Origin: Struthio camelus | Taxonomy: Eukaryota > Chordata > Aves > Struthioniformes > Struthionidae | DNA: 64,000 nt | NCBI RefSeq assembly: GCF_040807025.1 | Contig: NC_090967.1 | Location: forward strand, 6,936,001 to 7,000,000 | Reading direction: 5' to 3' | Part shown: in pieces, positions 1-12,758 of the stretch | Numbering within the stretch: position 1 is the stretch's first letter | Layout: each line of letters opens with the position of its first letter | Notes under the pieces: generated by a model | What the model was told of the DNA's origin: nothing | Databases searched by the model: none | Seen by the model: only the letters and a program-made list of their open reading frames with translations | Made by a program: the position numbers and the translations under genes

Positions 1-1242
1 AAATAAGAATATATTCTTATCATTTAAGTACACATGAATGACACTGTTTTGTGTGAATAAGAAGTCCAAGTGAGTATTGAGACTCAATATACACTACAGT
101 GTAATTAAGAATGTAAACAATATTTAATTAGTATTATATCCAAGATAATGAATATAAAACAGTTTATTGATTCTGCAAGTTTCACACTTAATTTCTCACT
201 AAATCTTCACTATTACTACTTGTAAATCAAATCACATTCCTGTTGGGCAAGCAAACAGATCAGATCTTGACTGTAGTCTAGGCAAATACTAATCATTGGC
301 TCGTTTCCATTAAATAGTTACCAGTTGTGCTGCAGATCTGCCAGAAGTAATTATCTGCAATATGCTATACTTTTAGCAAAAGCTTGGGGCAGGGAACAAT
401 GCATGATCAAATCAGATGAAAATAAAAGACAGAATAAATCAAAAGAGCTCCTAAAATCATGGAATTAAACATGATGTTTTTAAAGCAGCATTCAAAATGG
501 TTTAATTTTTAAGTGGAAAGACGAAGCTTTTTGTTTGAAGTATGCATTGGATTCTTTCTCTACTGAACTTCACAGTAGTCCTACCAAAAAAAAACAAAAC
601 AAAACACAAAACAAAAACACCCCCAAAGCCTTTGCGATTTCAGTTTCATCACCAGGTATCAGTTTTATTTCTCATTTTTGAACACAGATGGAATAATAGT
701 CAACCCTTTGGAAAGATTTCTAGATGGTATATTCAGTAGCAGTACAGTTAAAGCAATATGTGGCTACATAATTTACCAGTACATGTTGTTCTGAGGACAC
801 TTGACCTTCGTTTGTCAGAGATATTTGGCCACAATAATTAATACAAAACTTAATACAAGAGTTCCATCAAGCAGCTTTGCAAAAACCTTTGCTGTTCTCC
901 TGTGAATTCCATTTCAAGCACATGGAGTGGATGAAGATAACTGGCTTGCAATACACTTGTAATAGCATTATTACATATTTATACATTGTCTTTTACAGGG
1001 AGTTCAGTATGGCAAGACGGAGGAGAGTAATATGCAGCTCCATTACGCAGAATTTAGAGCGAGGACTGAAGATACAATTGTATCTTCAGGTAATACAGCA
1101 TTATAATGATTTGTTACATCTTTTGAAGACTATTTACATACTGACTTTAAAAAAGTAGAAATTACACATTTTGTACAGGTAACCACTTCTCCATTATATA
1201 CATTCAGTGCCACTATAGACTAGAGAAAGTCCCTACCACTAT
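1..1242 (-). other. PWWP3A 3' UTR and downstream flank
   Basis: No gene of its own is visible. On the minus strand an AATAAA lies at 664-669, followed about 35-80 nt downstream by a GU-rich tract (plus-strand positions about 578-632). That combination is expected of a polyadenylation site, so the mRNA probably ends near 640-650. A second AATAAA lies at 163-168. A perfect 24-bp palindrome sits in the 3' UTR at 1066-1089. Everything left of 640 is AT-rich DNA in which I recognise nothing. Confidence 0.6.
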
Positions 1243-4200
1243 TTATTTGCTGTCTTCAGATGCTAGTTCAGTCTTCCACTTTTTCCTTTCTAGAATTTCT
1301 TCATCAAATATTTCTCTCTCCCTGAAAAAGAGACACATTAGAGTTCTGCAATAAAAATAACCCTACTACGTTAAAAGGGTGTAATGTGTTGGTATAACTC
1401 AGCAAGAATCTTCCTCATGTTTAATCATTTCGTTATTTAGAAAGAGAAAGTAGGTCTCACAGAGGAAGGGAGGATACTGACATCCAAGTGCACCTCCTTC
1501 TCTCATACTCATATTTTGCCTTATGAACAGCAAACTGGGAAGTAACAATTCAGAGAAAACACTAAAAATAAGGTACCTTTTGCTCACAGATGGTCCTTTT
1601 ATGTATTTCTCTTCTGCCTTCTTGTAATCTATGTCATCCACAGCAGATATCGCATAAATGATGGCCTACAAAAGGACTTTTAGTTCATTGATACTAGTGA
1701 ACAAAGACTAAACTATAACCACAATGATTTGAAATGGTCTCAGCAGGTGAGTACATTTTTGGAGTAAGATCTTCAACCACTAAAAAAACCTGGATGAAAC
1801 TGCTCATCATGCATTTAAAGCTCTCCAACACAAAGCATAAACTTGCCCTTTAACATACTTAGGAGAACATTTTAACAACTAGATTGAGATACTCTTAATA
1901 ATAATTTTGTTCCTACGGAAGATACTAGTGTTCTAATAGGTCCTAACAAAGACAGTAAGTCTGCAAAAGTATAACTAAAAAACAAACAAGAACCCCAAAA
2001 CCCCACCGAGATCACTTGCCAAAGGAAAAAACTATAGAAGCAACAGAAAAACTTGTAAGTTTTAGAAGCAACAATCAAGATATACTGAAAAGCAATCACA
2101 CTCTCTTTAAAACACCACACTACCTTAAGCCATTAGCGCAGAAAGGAGAAGCTTAAAATCAATATTTAGAATTATACTGGTGCATGTGTTCTCACATATA
2201 ACTGCTATTTTATTAAAATCAAGATATGCAGTACCAGCAGGAAGCTGGTAGTTACTAATATTGGGGCTTCCCTCACCTCCAACATATTTGTTCTCTGATT
2301 ACCAACATATACACATGGTTTAAAAGCCTTCAGCACTGATATTTTAATGCTCTCTGCTCAAGACATATATAGAGATTAAGCACAGTGTCAGACCCTTGAG
2401 CTTAAGGGTCCATGCCTCAAACTGGTGGGTAGGCCTCAATACACTTGTCCTGCTCAAACATCACTCAATTCCTGGAGAACATAACAAGTCAGTAAATGAG
2501 AATCACAACACACTAGTGTTATTTACTTACTTCAGGCAAAAGGACATCTGAAATAAACTTTATTCCATCTCCATTTATTCGATGCAGATTTCCAGTGTCT
2601 ATTTCATGATATACTTCCTTCAAGTAGTTTACCACAAGGTCCAGTTGTTCTTCATCTTCTAAATAAGTTTCAACGCAGGTCACATACTGACTTGAATTCA
2701 GGAATTCTTTCAGCCACCGGGATTGTTTTCTGCTTTTCAAAATAGCCAAAAGATGCTCTTCCGCCCCCTTAGTCTTCACTATAAACTCCACTATCTTTTC
2801 ATTAGCTTTATCCCTAGCAGCCCTTGTTCTGTCAGGAAGCAGTTTCTTGGAGGGCTTGCTAGGTGAAGTTTCTGATGAAGATTCTTCAAGCTCTTCCTCT
2901 GCTACATTTGGAAAGGTCATTTGGACTAAACCTTGAATACCTTCCTTTCTAACTGGATAGCCTGAAAGGAAAGCCACAATCACACATTTTTACATACATG
3001 TAAGATAAGGGGCTTTCTTGATAGGGGGAGAGGTCATTTTTCCTCCTTCCACTACGGAGGAGGAAGGAAAAAATCGTTTTGCCTTAAAAAAAGCAATTGA
3101 GAGTTGAAATTATGATAGGAGCTCTGAAATGAGCTCACTACAACCTGAAGTGACCAATTACTTGATTTAATCCAGCATTTCATCTTTAACAATCAATATT
3201 TACATCGCTTCCTCCATATGGTTTTTGTTGTGGAATGAAAATCCTATGCTATAATTATGCCATGTAGTAACTTGAACAGTATCCACTCACTGGGTCCAAT
3301 ATGTAACTCGACACATTCATCAACATTAGAGCTCAGTTTATCTACTAAAAGGAGAACACAAAAGATAACCTCACCACGAATTCACTTACTGATATCATCA
3401 GCAAAATATTCCAAGAAGGATCCCGTAAAAGAATGACAACCTAAAAAGCCCAAAACAGGGTTATTTATCAGTTTAACTAAGTCTTTGAAACAAAGTCGAT
3501 AGCCTTAATGTTACCATCTTTTTTCTGATCTATATCAGAATGGATGAGGTTGTCCAACTCATGTACTTACCTACTCTAATCCGATAGTCAGAAATCAATT
3601 GAATACACCACTCAATTTCTCGACAGTAAGCTTCTTTGGCTCGGTCCTACAACACAAGAGTCATTTGCCTTTTTTTTTTTAAAAAAAAAAAAAAGTAACC
3701 TACTGACATTTTTGGTCTAGGACATTAACCAGTTGACAAGTGTTAGCTATAATACACTCCTCTGGTAGTGAAAGTTGTATATTATATGAACATCTCCCCC
3801 CTCCACATTTGTATATACTTGTATGCATATCTTACTGGTAATACTTACTATTAAGTCCTGCTTTTCTTCACAATCAAAGTGCTTTAGATTCCTAAGAGAT
3901 ACTGAAAAACTTGATTCAACAAAGAAATACAGTTAGTGAATAAACACAGACGTACAACTTAACTGCCTCTATTCTCTCCAATTCCATCTCTCTCTGAAAA
4001 TTAGGTTTCACAAGCAATTCAACAATGGAGTTTCTAGTAGTTTTAGCTTTCATGACCAGCTAAAACTCAGGAATTTTTATAGCATGAGAAGCACTTGGTT
4101 TTAAGACAAAAGCAAGGGCAAGTCTATATTTTCTGAAATACTATCTTTTTAGAAAGTCTGGCCACCACACATTCAAACAAGTATCCAGCCCTTTTGTTAT

Positions 4201-7200
4201 TCCTCACACAAACGAGGCCAGTTAATTGTTAGCATGAATGCCAGCCTGTTTCCATCCGCAGCACGATAAAGCAAGCGGCTCATACCTGCAAATGCTAGCC
4301 TTAACTGGTTCCCTGCTTTGAGACCAACATTAGTTTTAACTCATGTTGCAATCACTCTGTACTAGGAGGAAAGTATAGAAGGCTGCCCAATAGACACCCA
4401 AGATTCAGAACCGAACCAAAATCCATATTTACCCTTTTGTCTTGTCATTTGTATTCCCTTCTATAAACAGCACATTTGCCTTTTTGTGTTTCCGCTTCAC
4501 TTTTTTTACCTGTTGAAGGGATAAAGTCTCATTAGCGTTCTAGAATCCTAATAACTTTAGGAAGCAGGAATGGTATTTCCATTAATACTATATAATGCAC
4601 CCTGTACATAAGTTATACCAAGATGAAAAATTAACTTTGAACTGGCATGTACAGCAAACTAGAGAAACACCCCAATGGAGCGTTCTCATTAGTCCATATG
4701 GACCTGTCCATTTTTAGTTAGTAACGGAACAGAACAGCTCTAGTGGTACAGGATTTAAAATACTTCAAGCCCAAGTAGCAATCCTCCACTTCAATATAAA
4801 GTATGTGAATCAACTACATTTATTTTTACACATTACAAAAGCACATTCAATTTACCTCTTTACCTTTGTTTTTGCCTCAGTTTCTGCTTTAGGAAACAAG
4901 TATGTTAGAAGTTAGGAAAAGCTCTATTGAAGTTGTTGAATATTTCCAAATCCATACGAGTCAAGAAAGGGCAGAAGACACTCAAAAACTTGGTAAGCTG
5001 TTCCTTATCAGATCTCTTACATTTTCTGAGACAGTAGCAAGTTGTTCTTACCACTGCTGGCCAATACGGATATCTTCGCAATTTGCACCAGACCAAAATC
5101 CCTTCTTCAATTGACTGTGGCTCTACGACTAAAAGAGTGGCAATTGTTTTTCTTTTCCAAAAAAGATGAGACAAGACAATTAACTCCCAACTTGTCAGCT
5201 TCCCTTCACACAAGAAGCATTCCACAGATTTCGCTCCAACACACTTCAAGTAAAGCAAACCTGCCCCACCCCAACTCATGTATTTCAAGTTTGAGCAAAG
5301 CTGGATTCACTTTCTAGAAAGGTTAGGTTCCACGAATGGAAGTTACTACGGCTTACCAACAAATCAGAAGCAGATGTTCTCTAAAAGCACACACTAATCT
5401 CGGGTGAGTAAACCTCAAACAGGTACACTCATGCCTTACCTTGATGTGATAGAATACTAGGAAGTTCTTCATCTTCTTCCTCTTCCTCATCTACCAGAGC
5501 TGAGAGGAGCGACAGGTTCTCTGAGGAACTTATCTTCAAAGACATATCAGAAGATTCCAATCCTGCCAACAGCAGCAAACACCAGCCATTAGAAGCAAAG
5601 GTATAAATGATTAAAACGATCAGCTTCAGACCACATGAGATACGTAAACATGAAAGTTAGCCTACAAAAAACGTGAATTACTGTAACACCAGTCTGATAC
5701 AAACTCTCAACATTCTTCACCTAGGTAAAGACTAACAACTTCCGTTCAGTTGTGCTACTACAAATTCTCCTTCCTAGAGGATCAGAAAGTAGACAGTTCC
5801 TGAAATTACGATGGGAAGCAGCAAATTCATGATAACAGCTAGAAATGAAACAAGACATCTACAAATAAATTCATCACAAAATGCTATAAGCCAGAAAAGG
5901 AGAAGCTCCGCAGCTTAAGCCGTGACTGGGATCATACTTATGCATCAACAGCAAAAGTAAACAAACAAGAAAAGGCTTGCTTCAGGACTCTGTACCAGCC
6001 TGTTCCTTTATAATAACATTATTTCATCTTAATGCTGACCTGCAACATTAACTAGATAGCATCAAAGACAAAATTCCATATGAAATTAGTAAGTCATCCA
6101 GTGACAGGCAAAAAACACCGATAACTATGATTTTTCGGTGCACAACACTAAACAGCTGCAGACAACCTAAATATGGCTTTAGTCTTTTAGCCACTATTAA
6201 AGCAATCACATTTTTTGTTTCCTCAAAACTTAAATAGAAGAATAAACTATTTTAGCATAAAACTACCAACTTCAGAACCTCATCAACCACAACAAAACCT
6301 GCAACTCTTCATCAGGAAGATGAAAAATAATGCTTGGGAATCAAGAGACATGGAATTTCCTCCTCCCCAAGAGGTATGCTCACCTTCATCTTCCTCAAAG
6401 TCAGGCAGCTGGAAGTCATTTACTTTATTATTCCTAAGCATGTGTGAAGTACTCTTGTTTTCCTCCTCTTTAAGCTTAGGGAGGAAACCATCAGAGATAT
6501 TTCCATGGTTTGAAGGCCCAGGTGAAGATTCAGGGCAATTCCTGCATTTCCTTTTTCTGCACGAAGACGCAGTTGCGTTGGTCTCTTGTTCTCTGTGTTT
6601 TAAATTCACTGACTTCTTTCTGTCTAATTTCTTTGCTAGACTTTCACTCTCGTTACTGATGCTGCTCTCCATGTTATCCGAGGCACATTCACAAGAAGAA
6701 TCCAGGACTGTCCTCCTAGGTTGACCTTTGGTGTTTGCCCTTCTTCTGACAGGTACTACTGTGTCAGACTTGCAGGAAATAGACACAGGATTACTTTCTT
6801 CAGTAAGAGGATGCACTTGATCTTCCCGGAAATCATTAATACACGATATGGGTGATCCTGCACCTCTTGGTCTTTTTCTTCCTTGCTTACTTTCCTCCTC
6901 CTTTGGCTTAAGTGAGGATTTATTTTTTGTCTGGGACTTTGGCAGCAGGCCAGGCTTGATTTTTTTCTGCCTTATTAGTGATTTCGATTCTGGCATTTTG
7001 TCATTTTTACTTTTCGGATTTGATGTATTATGCAAGTCCCCAGTCCTACGTTTTGAAGGTTTTGTTCCAGCTTCATGTGCTTTAGTGCCCTCTTCCAAAA
7101 TGAAAGAGTGTTTCCACTTTTGTTTTTTGGTATCAGTTTTCAGGTTGGGGTTATTTTGTTTGTCTCTCTTCTTCTTGGGAGCGTCAAACTCTAACTTTTC

Positions 7201-8818
7201 TTTAGTTAGGAGTGATCGACAAGCAGTTAAGGGGGTAGACGAGAGAGATCTTCTCTTGTTCTTCTGGGATAACTGAGTACTTGGTTCCTCTTCTGAGGGT
7301 GGTACTTGTCTGGGTGAGTCATTCTGATTCAAAATATCTAAGGCAATTTTAAGAGCACGGCGATATTTCAGTTCTTCCACAGCCTCACTAGAATTCTTCC
7401 CCTGATCTGCTGGAAAGGAATAAGCAGTAACCTTTCTTTCTATTTAAGGCATAACAAATCATTATTCATAGTATGGTTTTTGTCCTCAGACAGAACTTCA
7501 TGTTTAAAGCATATTTCATACTTTAAGGCAAAGTATATAGAAAAACAGAAAGTGCAAGCTTCCAATGCATTTTTCTCTTATTTTGATGCAAGCACTCATA
7601 CCTTTCTATTCCATTCCTTCCAATGCACAAAGGGAAAGAGTACAAATAGCTTTGATAATGTCTACTCTCTTTCCAAACCTGATGGAAGGAACAGAAAAGC
7701 AAAACCCCCCAAAATACATAAGTGAGGTATATAAATATTATCCATCAGGTCCTTTGTTTTTGTGCATGTTTAAAAAAAAAAAAGCAAATTTTGACACATC
7801 CTCACCTAAATTAGAGGCAATGTTTTGTATATGCTCTTCCTTCAGTGGTTCAGTATCTGCACAGTTGACTCTAATCCTGAAAATACAGTAATGCTGGTTA
7901 ACATTTTAATGCCATGACAGTTTGATTAAAAGCATAGCGTTGCTTCCTTCTGGCAAGAAAACTTAAGGCATGTCTTCTCCAAAACCCGTGTGCGTGTATG
8001 TATGTGTGTATCTATATCTATATATCTATATCTAAATAAATAATCCAAGATGAATAATGCCTGAGCTAACAGAATATTCTGTATGTCCCACTAGACATAC
8101 TATGTTCAGTTCTAAAAAGGCAATGGGTTTTGGGTTAGCCATCTAATCATTTTGTAAGTCAGCAATCTCAATTCACAGATATTTTCAGATGCAGGGATTA
8201 CAGTATTTTTGTGTATCTAACAATGCAAACATGAGACAACGACAAGGATACTTAACTGTTCCTCCAAGCCAAGTATTTCAACTTTAAAAGATGTCTCCTT
8301 TGCATTAGTAACGGATGGCTTTCTAGGAGCTCCGGTCTTGGACAAAATCTACGTTAGAAAGGAAAAAACATGCATTTAAAGTCTTTGATCCGGTCTGTTA
8401 GACCACAGGATAGATCTGACTTAAAAGTTTTTAACACAAACAGCATATAATGGATCGACGTTCCATAACTTCTGGTTTCATTATCAGCAACTCTACAGGC
8501 TAACCCTTGTTTAGAAATATAAACATATTTACTTAGAGCAGTTGCTTCCAAACAATTAATGTCTATCATTTGGGTAACTTATTTAAAGTTGTTAACAACA
8601 ACTGTGTAGCTCTAAGTAGATCAGCATCTTTGTTGCAGTTTACGTATAAAATCATCAATAGATTAGCTTCTTCTCACAAGCATATTTTTTCTGTTCTTAT
8701 TCTGTTTCTTCCTTTGCTAAGTTACCTCCACAAAACCTTTCTTCAATTGTACACCTATTACCTTTGCTGGCCATAAACGCTTCTTCCACTTGCAAAGCAC
8801 ATACTCTTGATCTGTCAT
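1243..8818 (-). CDS. PWWP3A: PWWP domain-containing DNA repair factor 3A (MUM1/EXPAND1), complete, 13 coding exons
   Basis: Nuclear chromatin protein; the family binds nucleosomes through its PWWP domain and acts with 53BP1 in the DNA-damage response (established knowledge). Coding exons, 5' to 3' on the minus strand: 8762-8818, 8257-8348, 7806-7876, 6384-7409, 5440-5562, 5052-5128, 4433-4509, 3849-3909, 3571-3646, 3390-3440, 2531-2961, 1577-1665, 1243-1321. All introns are GT-AG and phases join to 2310 nt, 769 residues plus stop. The start MTDQEYVLCKWKKRLWPAK matches the family N-terminus. The PWWP domain begins near residue 463 (VWCKLRRYPYWPAVV). Exon 4 encodes a long Lys/Ser-rich linker with basic clusters (KKKRDK, RKRPRG). 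Exon 11 carries the conserved C-terminal region (SSQYVTCVETYLEDE). The end is shorter and different from human (KWKTELASEDSK). Exon 8 must use the weak acceptor at 3910-3911 to stay in frame. Identification is firm. Confidence 0.97.
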
Positions 8819-9397
8819 GACTGTGTTGCATGTAGGAAAGGAAAGTCCCAGAGCGCTCTGAAGAAAGAGACAAAAGATCGAAGAGTTACCCAAAACTTAG
8901 TCTATTTTCAGCCAAGGTCTTCTTTTTAAAGTAATTCAGGACAGAGATGGGATGCACATGGTTATCTCAAAAGCAAAACAGTACACATAACTGATCCGAT
9001 GTTACCTTCACCATGTTCTCCAGAATTAAAATTCTGGCAGAGCAGCCTTTTCTACCAGTCCAACATAAGAAGGTCTTACTGAACTAGTAAGTCTAGAAAA
9101 CACAGCCACAAATAAATAGACAACGCTGCTGAAGTCCTGCACGGTCTGCAGGAGGGCAAAGCAAGTTTCTTTTGTCCGCTGAAGTAACAGGGGGGGAAAG
9201 AAAAAAAAAAAAGTTCACTATTGTCAAAGTCTGACAACTGAGGCCAGCTGTCATAACCTACAACTCAGGCCGCACCAGCTTCCCCGGTGGCTCATCGTTA
9301 CACTTTGAGTGCGTCCGTTACTCAATTTTCCCCGTTTCTTAGTTGCACGATTCAGTCTTTCGGGTCCTTAAGAAGCAAAAAACCTCCAGGTACTCAC

Positions 9398-9440
9398 AAA
9401 GCCGGAGACTAACGCTTCCCTGACACCCGGTGCGGCGGTC
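9398..9440 (-). other. PWWP3A: PWWP3A non-coding 5' exon (predicted)
   Basis: On the minus strand a pyrimidine tract ending in GGCAG (9441-9442 = AG) precedes a 43-nt segment that ends at the strong donor GTGAGTAC (9392-9397). The next exon downstream starts at 8820, two bases before the ATG, so an upstream non-coding exon is required. The placement is an inference from splice signals only. Confidence 0.55.
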
Positions 9441-9516
9441 CTGCCAACGAGAGAGACACCAAAAAAAATTAAAAAAAAAAAAATTAAAAGAAATAATAAA
9501 AAAAAGCAAACGTTAC

Positions 9517-9650
9517 CGCGGCTTTCAGGCGCGAAACTCCGCGGCGGAGGCCTACCGGTCCCGGGAAACGCGCAGCGGCCTAAGGGCGGAGGCGCCCCGC
9601 CGCCCTTCCCGCCCCAACCGCGCAGCGAGGGGCCCGGGCGCCCCCCCGTC
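9517..9650 (-). other. PWWP3A: PWWP3A first non-coding exon (predicted, 5' end uncertain)
   Basis: The minus-strand sequence is GC-rich up to GCCGCG, followed by donor GTAACG (9511-9516) and a T-rich intron that leads to the acceptor at 9441-9442. The right boundary is a guess, set by where the CpG-island promoter motifs begin. Confidence 0.4.
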
Positions 9651-10310
9651 ACCTCACGGCCGGGGGGGGGGAGGGGCCGCCCCGCCCCTTGTTTACCGAG
9701 CGCGAGCGCGAGGCGGACGCCGCCGCCCCGCCGCCTCCCTCCATATCACGCCCGCCGGCCCCGCCCTCCGCCTGCGCCTGCGCCGCCCGCCCCCCCCAGC
9801 GACGGCGCAGCCAATCAGCGGCCTCCGCCCCGACGCCACCGACCAGCCCCTCTCTCCTCTTCCCCTCCCCCCCGCCCCGCGCCGAAACACACCTCCCCGG
9901 AGCGAGCCAATCGGAGCGCCCGCCCCGCCCAGCGCCCCGCCCTCGCCTCCTATTGGAGGGAGGAGGGAAAGCCCCGCCCCCTTCCCTCCCGTGCGCGGCT
10001 TCCTCCTCGCTGAGCTTCCTCAGGGGGAGGGGTCAGCAGTGGCGTCACTCCCCCCCCCACAGGCCGTGACGTCATGGCGCGGTGGCCTCACAGCGCCGCC
10101 CTGCGCAGCGAGGCCGCCAGCGCCGGCGGGTGGCTGCGGCGACGTCACGCCGCGTCGGGAGCCGCCGGGAAGGGGAGAAGGGGCTGTGCGGGGCCCCGCG
10201 TGACGTCACGGGGGCGTGAAGCGTGACGCAAGCGTGACGCGCCGCCAGGCCGCCTTTCCCCCGCAGAAACGGCTGAGGCACCGTCCTGAAAACGCCGTAG
10301 CAGCGCGGCT
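9560..10310. promoter_or_regulatory. CpG-island promoter of PWWP3A with NF-Y and CRE sites
   Basis: This block is extremely CpG-rich and has no TATA box in a position that would matter. CCAAT boxes lie at 9811-9815 and 9907-9911 (plus strand) and 9952-9956 (minus strand), among many CCGCCC/CCCGCC GC boxes. Two full cAMP-response elements TGACGTCA lie at 10067-10074 and 10201-10208, with further GACGTCAC and GCGTCAC half-sites at about 10040 and 10141. This layout is typical of a housekeeping promoter bound by NF-Y, SP1 and ATF/CREB. It could also fire to the right, but I see no coding gene there. Confidence 0.8.
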
Positions 10311-12590
10311 TCGAAGCGCCGGGAACCGGGGGCCCGCAGCAAGCGCCGGCCCCAGCGGGAACGGGAGCGCTAGCAAGTCATTAGAACAGCTTCCGGGGCC
10401 GCTAACGCCCCTCAAAGCAGCGCGTTCCGTCCGATTTACTCCCAGGAGCGCGTTTTTTTTCCCTGCCGCTACGTAGCTGATTCTTGTGGAATAGCGCTTT
10501 GCGGACCTAGCGTACGAGACGTAACTGCTTTTTTTTTTTTTTTTTTTTCTCCTTTGGCCCCCGCTTTCCCTTGGATGCCTTCCGCCGCCGAAGCGCCCTC
10601 GTTGGTCGCCGGCGCCGTCTTCCCCTGGCTCTCGTCCTGCAGGGCTAGCCCTAGTCTGAAGGCCGCCCAAGGTCATTTGGCGTTTTCAAGCGTTGCTCCC
10701 TGCTTTACCGGCGACGGGCGTGCTGAGCGCGCTGGCCTGGTCCTGCAAGGCATTTGAATATATATTTAACGTCAAAGCAATATAAAATGGTCTTTTCCAG
10801 ACCGGGTTTATTAAAGCACACGCTGAAAGGTGAGGTTCTGGCCCCATTAACGCTTTCTCTGAGTTTGAAGGAGAGAGAACGTCACCTGAAAACACTTGCA
10901 GGACCAGCGCGTTCAGCACGTCGTAAGATTCAACCCTATCTGTTAAAAAAAGAGAGGGGAAAACAACTGCCCTTCCTGCAAAACGCCAAGTAGCAGAAAC
11001 AGTCGCCTGCGCTGCTCTCCCATGTTGTTAACGTTTGCTTTCTCCGAAGTGGTATCTTACCATTCATCTCCCCATTTAACGCATGAATGTCAAACGGAGC
11101 ATGTTTCTGAACTCGACCTAATACTTTTCCAAGTAAGAAACTCTTGCGTGTCACATCTCTTCTCTGTGTTTTGCTTTGCAAGCACCCTAAATATAAATGA
11201 GCTCTGTAAGTTATTGATCGGCCCTTATATAGTCTTTATGACTCCTACTTGTGCTATAAAAAAAATCTGCAAGTCTTTGTGTTGTATTTTCCTCCCTGTT
11301 TCTCGGTTTGCAGTTCTAGGTCTGCCAACCAACCCCGTTTAGGCTGAGCTGGGTGTCTATAATTGCAGCCTTTGCCTTAATAACAATTTTTTGTTTGCAG
11401 TTCCTCATTTATCACCTACTGAACGTCCACATCCTGGAAAAACGAGCTTCATTTGCAAGTTCCATTCTTTTCCGGTGGAGATTTTCTTGCCTGGAACACA
11501 TCGTTCTATGCATATGGCCAAAACTGCAAGTGGCGTCAATCACGGTCATTGCCTTAAACGAACAAGGGTCCCGCTGGATTACACGAGCTGAGATCGTGGC
11601 CCGTCCAGCCGCGGACCAACGCACGGGCGTTCTGTAGTCCACAGCGTGTGATATGGCTTTTCCTCACTGATTACTTGTTCTGTATTGAAGTCTGCAAACG
11701 GTTATCGTGTGGCTTGGTAAATAATTGCTTAAACAATTCTTTTCAAGAAGTTGGTCAACGAATTTCGTTAGTCTTAAAAAGCAAACGAAAATCTGTACAA
11801 GCTCATCGTCCTCAGTCAAGAAACGACAGCACCTTTTGCACGTTACAAAGTCTTACGGCACTCTGTGGAAATAGTTGCGTTATTCTTCATTAAATTAAAT
11901 TTGAGGCGTAAATTGTAGCTTAGGATGCAAAGGAGGAGGCCAGGACAGGCAGCGTTCCCGGTTAGTCGTGGTCTTACTGCTCTCACCCAGGCACAGCAAG
12001 ACCGAACAGATGAAACTGGAGCGTAACAAGAGGACAAATTAAACAGAGGTCTCCCATCTCCGGATATTAAAGGAACCGCTGACATGTTTTCTCTCCATAG
12101 GATCGAACAGCTGGGTTCAAATGTATATTAGACAAACCTTGTCTATATATTAGTAAACCTAAAGAGCAGAGCACCTCCCTCCGGCAGTGCGGTCCTTTGA
12201 AAACACACGCCTAGATCTTTCTCATTTTTTTGGTGGGATTCAGCACTGCCAGGGGTTCAACAGGCATCCGCGTTCGCGAGGGGCATCTGGGACTGGGAGC
12301 TTTCATGAACCACGTCCAGAGTCAGAAAAACATTTGGGTTTGGCCTGGGATTGCTATTTGTACAGATAATAAAGCGTCAGTCTAAATGGTTTGTATTTTG
12401 CCACAGGAGTGCCTCAGCGTGTGCTGTCACTCTGCAATTATTTTCTGATGCTCAACTATTTTTTCTTGTAAATTATCCCTTTTTTTTACTACAGGTTTTG
12501 CTGTACAGCGCTGAAGGACACGCTGTATGTTTCATTCATAACTGTTTTGCGAATGCTGCTAATTCCGCAGTGCAGCTCAGGAGGAAAGCC
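10311..12590. other. Intergenic stretch between PWWP3A promoter and CAMK4-like relict
   Basis: The first 450 bases are still CpG-rich. The rest is of mixed composition with AT-rich patches (about 11,640-12,150). I see no coding exon, repeat family or RNA gene. The missing C-terminal exons of the CAMK4-like relict would be expected here, but I could not recognise them. Confidence 0.5.
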
Positions 12591-12635
12591 CTGCAGACCC
12601 ACACGGCCGTCTGGCTGGAGCTACCAGTAAGAGGA
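12591..12635 (-). pseudogene. Possible decayed remnant of the next kinase exon (LQHPWVTG region)
   Basis: The minus strand carries AGCTCCAGCC..CGTGTGGGTCTGCAG, loosely like the nucleotides for QALQHPWVTG in CAMK4. The frame has a stop and there is no donor. The position is right, but the similarity is too weak to be sure. Confidence 0.2.
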
Positions 12636-12758
12636 GAACTGCAGGACTGTGCGACTTTCCCACTTAATGCTCCGTATAAAAGAACCACTTCCCTTCATCT
12701 GCAGGTGGAGAAATTTCGGGCTTGTCCGCATTGGGATACCCAACGCCGGCAAACTCAC

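Noticed and set aside
3035-3080. Imperfect hairpin (CCTCCTTCC..GGAGGAAGG) in a PWWP3A intron
   Set aside because: Arms are imperfect pyrimidine/purine tracts and chance is likely; no miRNA-like features.
4902-5317. Plus-strand frames opposite the PWWP exon
   Set aside because: Antisense shadow of PWWP3A exon 6; no similarity to known proteins.
6215-7276. Plus-strand frames opposite PWWP3A exon 4
   Set aside because: Antisense shadow of the large Lys/Ser-rich exon.
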